Source: Halobacteriales archaeon
GTDB lineage: Archaea; Halobacteriota; Halobacteria; Halorutilales; JAHENH01
Direction: 5' to 3'
Length of the DNA: 19,456 nt
Assembly (NCBI GenBank): GCA_018609935.1
Contig: JAHENH010000077.1
Location: 1-19,456 of the forward strand
Below are positions 14,571 through 19,456 of this stretch, piece after piece. A model generated the notes under the pieces. That model was not told the origin of the DNA. It made no database searches and saw only the letters and a program-made list of their open reading frames with translations. A program made the position numbers and the translations under genes. Position 1 is the first letter of the stretch. Each line of letters begins with the position of its first letter.

Positions 14571-17393
14571 ATGGACATGAAAAATCTCCAGAAATATATT
14601 CCACATATAGTACTTATAGGTATTTTTGTGTTTATGTTATGGGTTCGTACTCTGGCTTTTGGAGAGATATCCCAGATGGGTGAAGCGATGTTTTCTGGAA
14701 ATGATCCTTATTACCATATGCGTATAGTTGAGTTTTTAGTTAATAATTTTCCTAATGTACCTAGTTTTGATCCGTGGAGCTATTATCCATATGGTACTGG
14801 AGGCCACTCTGGCTTTGGGGGGCTTTTTGATCAACTTATAGCGTTTGTAGCATTGATAGTAGGTTTAGGAAATCCACCTACATCATTGATAAATAAAGTT
14901 GGTGCTTTAGCTCCAGCATTTTTTGGTGCATTAACTGTTTTTCCAACTTATATTATAACTAAAAAAATAACTGATAGATGGACTGCTCTCATTTCAGCTG
15001 TTGTCTTAGCTTTGTTTACTGGACAATTTTTAAATCGTACTATCGTTGGAGATACTGACCACCAGTCCGCTGAGCCTCTTTTTGGATCCTTGGCAGTTTT
15101 AGGTGTACTTTATTATTTGGATACTGCATATAGGGAAAAACCCACAATTGCACATTTACGGGATAGAGACTGGAAGGGTCTAAAAAAGCCTTTGTTGAGT
15201 TCAATACTAGGGGGAATAGCTATTTCTCTTTATCTTATGACATGGCCTCCAGGTGTGATGATTGTTTTTACTTTTGCAGTCTTTATAGTTTTACAGACTA
15301 TTAGAAATCATAAAAAATCTTCAAATGAGTATTTGGTTTTCACATCTGTAGTTACATTTTCAGTAGCAACAATAATAACTTTATTTTATGCTAGATCGTT
15401 TACACTTTCTTCAACTGAATTTTCTTTATTACAACCTCTTGTATGTTTAGGTATTGCTTTTGGTTCTGTCTTTCTTTATCTCTTATCATCTTATACAAAA
15501 GACTACGATTTTTATTATTATCCAGCAGGGATTTTAGGATCTGTAATTGGTCTTTTAGGTATTATGTGGGCTGTTTTTCCTAGGGGGATATCTATGTTAC
15601 AACAATTAATAACTAGAGTTTATAGCTTTGGTATATTAACTAGTCGTTCAGCTCTCACTGTTGCCGAAATACAGCCACCAACTTCTATTAATATAGGAGA
15701 TTTCCCACTAAGTGGTGTATTTGAGTTTTTACTTAGAACTCAGGCAATAGATTCATTTGGACTTTTGTATCTAGTAAGTTTGGTTTCCATCTTTCTTTTA
15801 TTATATAGACAGGTAGTGGTTCCATCATCTCTGTCTGATAAACAATCCTCTAAAGAACTTTTAATATTACTTTGGAGTTTATCTATGGTTTCTGCTTACT
15901 TTACTATGGTACGATTCGAATATTATTTCGCTGTAAATGTAGCTGTTCTATCTGGTTTTCTTTTCTATAGAGTCTTTAATTTTATAGGTCTTGATTTAGC
16001 CAAAATAGATTATGAAGATATAACTGAAATTAAAGGATATCAAATAATCACTGTTTTACTTCTACTCTTTCTTATAATACCTGGAAATGTTCTAGCTATA
16101 GGGATTGGAGGAAATACAACATGGAATATAGCTCCTAGAGTTGCGGGACATAACAACCCTCCATGGATACAATCGATGGACTGGATGCAAAACAATACTC
16201 CTAGAGAACCCTTGAATCTATATGGTTCTTATACAAAACCAGAAGATGGTAATTTTGACTATCCTGTAGATCAATCATCTTTAGATGGATCTTATGGAGT
16301 TATGTCTTGGTGGGACTATGGACATTGGATTACAAGGCTTGGAAATAGAATTCCTTATGCTAATCCTTTCCAAGAGGGGCCCATACAGGCATCTGAATAT
16401 CTTACTTCAAAAAGTGAAGAAAGAGCTGAATTAGTTATGGAAGCCCTTCCCTCAATTAGAGATAGAACTGGAGAAATTGAGAACTTTTCAAATGAAGAAT
16501 TACAGTCTATAATTGAAGACCAAGAACATCAGGAAAGATATGAAGATGGTAGATATGTTGTTATAGATGATAGAACAGCTGGAGGAAAATTTAGTGCCAT
16601 TGCAACATGGACTGGCCCCTCTCCAGCTAGCTATAGAGGAAATGACGATTTTAGCTTGGAAAATCAAACACTTTCCTTACCGGCTTTAAATAATAATTAT
16701 TCCTCTACTATGATTTCAAGATTATATTATGATGATGCAAACAATATGGAACATTATAGGCTTGTCCATGAAACATCTAGTTACTCTTTAATTGGTACAA
16801 TAGCTAATATACAACAACAGGGACTTAGAATACAGAGATTTAACAGTGTATTAAGTAGAGTTAACTATGATGACTCCATTATAGGTAATGTACCTATAAA
16901 ACGCCTAGGTAGATCTGATCAACTAATACCAATACGACAAAACAATAATTATTTATATGATTTCAGATCTACAGCTTCTGTAAAAACATTTGAAAGAGTT
17001 AATGGCGCTAAACTTGTTGGACAAGCTACCCCTAACACTAACGTAGTTGCTTTATTAAACCTTCAAACTGTTAATACAAAACGTAACTTTACATATGTAC
17101 AAAGTATAAATACAACAGATAACGGTAGCTTCTCAATAACTGTTCCTTATCCAACTGAAAACCAACTAGGTGTTGAAGATGGTGGAACGAATGAAGCTAT
17201 ACGATATAGAGGCCCTTATAATATCTATACAGGAAATGTTTCTGTAGGCCAAATAAATATTGGTTTACAGGAAAGCCCAGCTAGTGTATTTGGAGAACCC
17301 AATAAAACAGCTTCTATAGAGGTTCCAGAACAAGCTATATATGAAGGAACCGAAATACAGGTAGATTTAACACCATATAATCAAACCCAATAA
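14571..17393 (+). CDS. aglB: oligosaccharyltransferase AglB (STT3 family)
   Basis: 940 residues, the usual AglB length. AglB moves a lipid-linked glycan onto Asn of N-X-S/T sites on the outer face of the membrane. The N-terminal 510 residues hold about 11-13 membrane helices with the known active-site motifs: the first acidic motif GNDPYYHMR (D45), the second VGDTDHQSAE (D161, D163), and a TVAE motif (363-366) of the SVSE/TIXE type in an external loop. The soluble part begins near 515 and carries the sequon-binding WWDYG (580-584), within MSWWDYGHWITRLGNRIP. The rest is a beta-rich C-terminal domain ending near DLTPYNQTQ. All key residues seen are intact, so activity is expected. Later codons are more A/C-rich than early ones, a mild drift along the gene. 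No other agl genes are in view. Confidence 0.96.
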   Translation: MDMKNLQKYIPHIVLIGIFVFMLWVRTLAFGEISQMGEAMFSGNDPYYHMRIVEFLVNNFPNVPSFDPWSYYPYGTGGHSGFGGLFDQLIAFVALIVGLGNPPTSLINKVGALAPAFFGALTVFPTYIITKKITDRWTALISAVVLALFTGQFLNRTIVGDTDHQSAEPLFGSLAVLGVLYYLDTAYREKPTIAHLRDRDWKGLKKPLLSSILGGIAISLYLMTWPPGVMIVFTFAVFIVLQTIRNHKKSSNEYLVFTSVVTFSVATIITLFYARSFTLSSTEFSLLQPLVCLGIAFGSVFLYLLSSYTKDYDFYYYPAGILGSVIGLLGIMWAVFPRGISMLQQLITRVYSFGILTSRSALTVAEIQPPTSINIGDFPLSGVFEFLLRTQAIDSFGLLYLVSLVSIFLLLYRQVVVPSSLSDKQSSKELLILLWSLSMVSAYFTMVRFEYYFAVNVAVLSGFLFYRVFNFIGLDLAKIDYEDITEIKGYQIITVLLLLFLIIPGNVLAIGIGGNTTWNIAPRVAGHNNPPWIQSMDWMQNNTPREPLNLYGSYTKPEDGNFDYPVDQSSLDGSYGVMSWWDYGHWITRLGNRIPYANPFQEGPIQASEYLTSKSEERAELVMEALPSIRDRTGEIENFSNEELQSIIEDQEHQERYEDGRYVVIDDRTAGGKFSAIATWTGPSPASYRGNDDFSLENQTLSLPALNNNYSSTMISRLYYDDANNMEHYRLVHETSSYSLIGTIANIQQQGLRIQRFNSVLSRVNYDDSIIGNVPIKRLGRSDQLIPIRQNNNYLYDFRSTASVKTFERVNGAKLVGQATPNTNVVALLNLQTVNTKRNFTYVQSINTTDNGSFSITVPYPTENQLGVEDGGTNEAIRYRGPYNIYTGNVSVGQINIGLQESPASVFGEPNKTASIEVPEQAIYEGTEIQVDLTPYNQTQ

Positions 17394-17439
17394 TATCTTC
17401 TTATTTTTTTAAACATTTCTATAATTAAGAAGACAATTA

Positions 17440-17451
17440 GTCCTAGAGGAC
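17440..17451. repeat. short palindrome in the aglB-folD spacer
   Basis: GTCCTAGAGGAC is a perfect 12-bp inverted repeat about 45 bp after the aglB stop, next to a CGATATATAAGG TATA-like stretch. It may be part of the aglB mRNA end or of a promoter region. Confidence 0.3.
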
Positions 17452-17551
17452 GATATATAAGGTATCCTTGTTTTATATAGATATATTGAAGGTAATAGAG
17501 TTTTAATGATGGATATGAACAGGGAATATAACACTTTGGGTTATGCTTTTT

Positions 17552-17561
17552 CAAAGCTTTG
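17552..17561. promoter_or_regulatory. palindrome at the folD core-promoter position
   Basis: CAAAGCTTTG, a perfect 10-bp palindrome, lies 22-31 bp before the folD ATG, where other genes here carry the TATA box. No better TATA box is seen. A dimeric regulator could bind here; chance is also possible. Confidence 0.3.
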
Positions 17562-17582
17562 TTCTATGTCTTTTAATATATT

Positions 17583-18440
17583 ATGACTGTACTAGATGGG
17601 GAAAAAATAGCAAAACAGGTTAGGGAAAAAGTTTCTGAAGAAGTTGAAATGATGGATATGACCCCTAAACTAGCTGCAGTCTTGATGGAGGATGATCCAG
17701 CTAGTGAGCTATACGTGAAAAAAAAGAGTGAGGCATGTGATGAAGTTGGGATGGAAAGTGAAGTTATTAAGGTGGATCCTAGTTCTTCTGAAAAGGAACT
17801 TTTATCTATAATAGATGACCTGAATGAAGATCAATCAGTACACGGTATTATAGTCCAGCTTCCTTTGCCTGATCATATATCTGAGAATAAGGTCCTTGAA
17901 TCTGTATCTCCTTTAAAAGATGTTGATGGGTTCCATCCAGAAAATAAAGGATTGTTAGCACAGGGTCGACCTAGGTTTATTCCTGCTACACCTAAAGGTA
18001 TACAAACATTGTTGGTAGAGACTGGTAATTTTCCTGATGGAAAACATGTAGTTATTTTAGGTGTATCAAATATAGTTGGAAATCCATTAGCTAATCTTTT
18101 AGGTAAGGAAAAACAGACTGCTAATGCTACTGTTACGATGTGTCATTCTGTAACCAAAAATGTTAGAGATTATTCTAGAAGAGCAGATATATTGGTTTCT
18201 GCAGTTGGAATACCTAAATTTATTTCACAGGATATGGTTAAAAAAGGATCTATAGTTATAGATGTGGGGATAAATAGAGTAGGAGATAAGCTGCTAGGTG
18301 ATGTAGACTTTGAAAATGTTAAGGATAAAGTAGATGGTATAACACCAGTTCCAGGTGGTGTAGGACCTATGACTGTTGCCAGCTTATTGGAGAATACAGT
18401 AAAAGCGGCATCCCTTCATTCAGAAAATAAACAAGAATAA
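17583..18440 (+). CDS. folD: bifunctional methylenetetrahydrofolate dehydrogenase/methenyl-THF cyclohydrolase FolD
   Basis: 285 residues, full family length. FolD oxidises 5,10-methylene-THF to methenyl-THF with NAD(P)+ and hydrolyses this to 10-formyl-THF, feeding purine synthesis and other one-carbon steps in the cytoplasm. Catalytic residues are in place: Y44 and K48 (ELYVKKKSEACDE), Q92 (GIIVQLPLP) and the Asp of KDVDGFHPEN (D115). The nucleotide-binding segment reads VVILGVSNIVGNPLANLL (about 156-173); its GVS replaces the GRS found in many members, as does GAS in E. coli. The C-terminal signature DGITPVPGGVGPMTVASLL (251-269) is intact. The last 25 bp overlap the 3' end of the convergent gene. 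No other folate genes are in the window, so its partners lie elsewhere. Confidence 0.96.
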   Translation: MTVLDGEKIAKQVREKVSEEVEMMDMTPKLAAVLMEDDPASELYVKKKSEACDEVGMESEVIKVDPSSSEKELLSIIDDLNEDQSVHGIIVQLPLPDHISENKVLESVSPLKDVDGFHPENKGLLAQGRPRFIPATPKGIQTLLVETGNFPDGKHVVILGVSNIVGNPLANLLGKEKQTANATVTMCHSVTKNVRDYSRRADILVSAVGIPKFISQDMVKKGSIVIDVGINRVGDKLLGDVDFENVKDKVDGITPVPGGVGPMTVASLLENTVKAASLHSENKQE

Positions 18441-18895
18441 ATTCTTTTTAGTTCTTTAATTTTTCCTTCCATAGTTCCTTTTTTACCTTCTGTTGCTATA
18501 GTCCTTTTAGCTTTTTCCCTAATTTTTTCTAGATCTTCTGGAAAATTTATTCCTTCTGATCTACAGTATTTATTTAGGCCCTTACTATATTCTAAAACTA
18601 CTTCAGCTAGTGCTAACTTATAGATATATCTGAGAGATGAGGGTCTATTTATGACCGTAAAATCAAGTTCATCTTTATTTTCTATTTTATCTATTAAATT
18701 TTTGATATATATCTCTTGTTCCTGATCTATTTTTTTTCCGGTTAAAAATGTGGAGAGATATCTTATTTCATAGATAAGTATATATTTATCATCTAGTGGC
18801 TGCATTCTATCTTCCTTTAAAAAATCCTTATTTAGATACGATCGGGTGTTTTCCTCTACTTTTTTAAGTCTTTCTATCAATTTTTGTTGTGTCAC
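18416..18895 (-). CDS. helical hypothetical protein convergent with folD
   Basis: 159 residues from the GTG complementary to 18893-18895 (start (M)TQQKLIERLKKVEENTRSY). An in-frame ATG at 18925 would add MNYTLSLFIF, but it overlaps the likely TATA region (ACTATACTTTA, minus, about 18912-18922), so the GTG is preferred. The protein is all-helical and charged, with segments YILIYEIRYLSTFLTGKKID, RPSSLRYIYKLALAEVVLEY and KAKRTIATEGKKGTMEGKIK. There is no membrane helix or metal site. I do not recognise the family; its conserved-looking Arg/Tyr pattern suggests a soluble archaeal protein. Its last 25 bp overlap the 3' end of folD on the other strand, so the two mRNAs are antisense at their ends. 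Confidence 0.7.
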   Translation of the reverse strand: MTQQKLIERLKKVEENTRSYLNKDFLKEDRMQPLDDKYILIYEIRYLSTFLTGKKIDQEQEIYIKNLIDKIENKDELDFTVINRPSSLRYIYKLALAEVVLEYSKGLNKYCRSEGINFPEDLEKIREKAKRTIATEGKKGTMEGKIKELKRIYSCLFSE

Positions 18896-18925
18896 AAAAA
18901 TAAATAAAGATAAAGTATAGTTCAA

Positions 18926-19238
18926 TCTTATTTTTTCTTTAACTGTTTTTTGTCAAATTAAACTATACAATGTGGATGAACTATCTTGACATCAACATTT
19001 TGTAAAATTGAGGTTTTTATTTATATAACTACTTGATATATTATATCCCAGTTCTACTTTTTATATTTAATTAATTATAGATATATTTTGTTGTTTTTAT
19101 TTTTAAATTGGTTATTTTATTAAGATTTCTATATTATTCAATATAATTATTATATTTTATTTCTAACATATTCATTTTAATGGTTTCTTTGCTTCGGTAA
19201 ACTTTTGTCATCCGATACTTATTTCTCATAAGTAAATA
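18926..19238 (+). other. rpl1 upstream region, 313 bp, AT-rich
   Basis: No gene is seen. The stretch to about 19180 is extremely AT-rich and offers several possible TATA boxes for rpl1. The last 60 bp (19180-19238) are less AT-rich and contain the hairpin listed separately, so this part is probably the transcribed leader. Confidence 0.5.
19217..19233 (+). promoter_or_regulatory. leader hairpin just before rpl1, possible autoregulation site
   Basis: ACTTAT (19217-19222) and ATAAGT (19228-19233) pair perfectly around TTCTC, ending 5 nt before the rpl1 ATG. L1 represses its own operon in archaea by binding a copy of its rRNA site in the mRNA leader or early coding region. Whether this hairpin is that site is inference; I did not match it to the L1-binding motif. 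Confidence 0.35.
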
Positions 19239-19456
19239 ATGTCTGTAGAAGAATCTATAAAAGGAGCTATAGAACAATCTCCTAAAAGGGAATTTAGTGA
19301 AAGTGTAGATCTAGCCATAAATCTACGAGATATAGACCTAAGCAATCCTGATAACAGGGTGGATATAGAGGTTGTTCTCCCTGCTGGCAGAGGAAAAAAA
19401 ATTGAAGTTGTAGTGATAGCAGATGGTGAAGTAGCTTCGAATGCTGAAGAAGTAGC
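19239..19456 (+). CDS. rpl1: 50S ribosomal protein L1 (uL1), N-terminal part
   Basis: 72 codons from ATG 19239 to the window edge; the full protein is about 210-220 residues. The start MSVEESIKGAIEQSPKREFS matches archaeal L1, followed by ESVDLAINLRDIDLSNPDNR, then VDIEVVLPAGRGKKIEVVVI and ADGEVASNAEEVA. L1 forms the mobile stalk at the exit side of the large subunit, binds 23S rRNA and, in archaea, can repress its own mRNA. The rRNA-contacting strand with FSESVDLAINLRDIDL is intact. L10 and L12 genes usually follow L1 in archaea and would be expected beyond the edge. Unlike many ribosomal genes it has a non-leaderless look, with a structured leader upstream. Confidence 0.93.
   Translation, partial: MSVEESIKGAIEQSPKREFSESVDLAINLRDIDLSNPDNRVDIEVVLPAGRGKKIEVVVIADGEVASNAEEV

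Noticed and set aside
14471..14683. 70-codon ORF overlapping the start of aglB
   Set aside because: It runs out of frame into aglB and consists of low-complexity T-rich codons.
17490..17530. C/D box small RNA (ATGATG-like box)
   Set aside because: No matching D box (CTGA) at a proper distance and no terminal stem.
1..19456. CRISPR array
   Set aside because: No regularly spaced repeated units of 25-37 bp were found on either strand by reading.

Overview
The window looks like an AT-rich (roughly 30% G+C by eye) euryarchaeal chromosome from, or close to, a halophilic lineage. Archaeal marks are an AglB/STT3 oligosaccharyltransferase, the start of an archaeal ribosomal protein L1, a tRNA-Thr without encoded CCA, and TATA boxes centred about 24-30 nt before many start codons, the pattern of leaderless mRNAs. 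Several families (W36-type dodecin, DUF2391, DUF502, a Tat lipoprotein with an FxLYD domain, a decayed CNNM/DUF21 protein) are as I know them from Halobacteria. The base composition is not that of ordinary haloarchaea. An AT-rich relative such as a Methanonatronarchaeia-like or nanohaloarchaeal lineage is possible; the sequence alone does not decide.

Layout. 1-2.0 kb: a partial minus-strand gene cut by the window edge, then three small plus-strand genes, one an RNase HI-like protein that has lost catalytic aspartates. 2.2-2.7 kb: a G+C-elevated, apparently non-coding island behind a good TATA box. 2.7-5.6 kb: cupin, AI-2E-type permease, small basic protein, DUF502 membrane protein. 5.9-12.0 kb: a zone of decay holding a CNNM pseudogene, a truncated TnpB remnant and two genes each broken by one missing base, with intact genes between them (small membrane protein, Tat lipoprotein, dodecin, DUF2391). 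12.1-13.1 kb: two tiny minus-strand ORFs and tRNA-Thr(GGU). 13.3-19.5 kb: a healthy housekeeping block with a disordered repeat protein, aglB, folD, a convergent helical protein, and the first third of rpl1 with a hairpin in its leader.

The genes do not form one obvious pathway. Nearly every intact gene has its own promoter and there are no long operons. AglB works in protein N-glycosylation at the membrane, FolD in one-carbon folate metabolism, L1 in the ribosome, and dodecin in flavin storage. No complete mobile element, CRISPR array or defence system is visible. The most unusual items are the catalytically degenerate RNase H-like protein in a G-depleted block, the promoter-linked G+C-elevated island at 2.2-2.7 kb, and the disordered protein with three spaced copies of a helical motif upstream of aglB.
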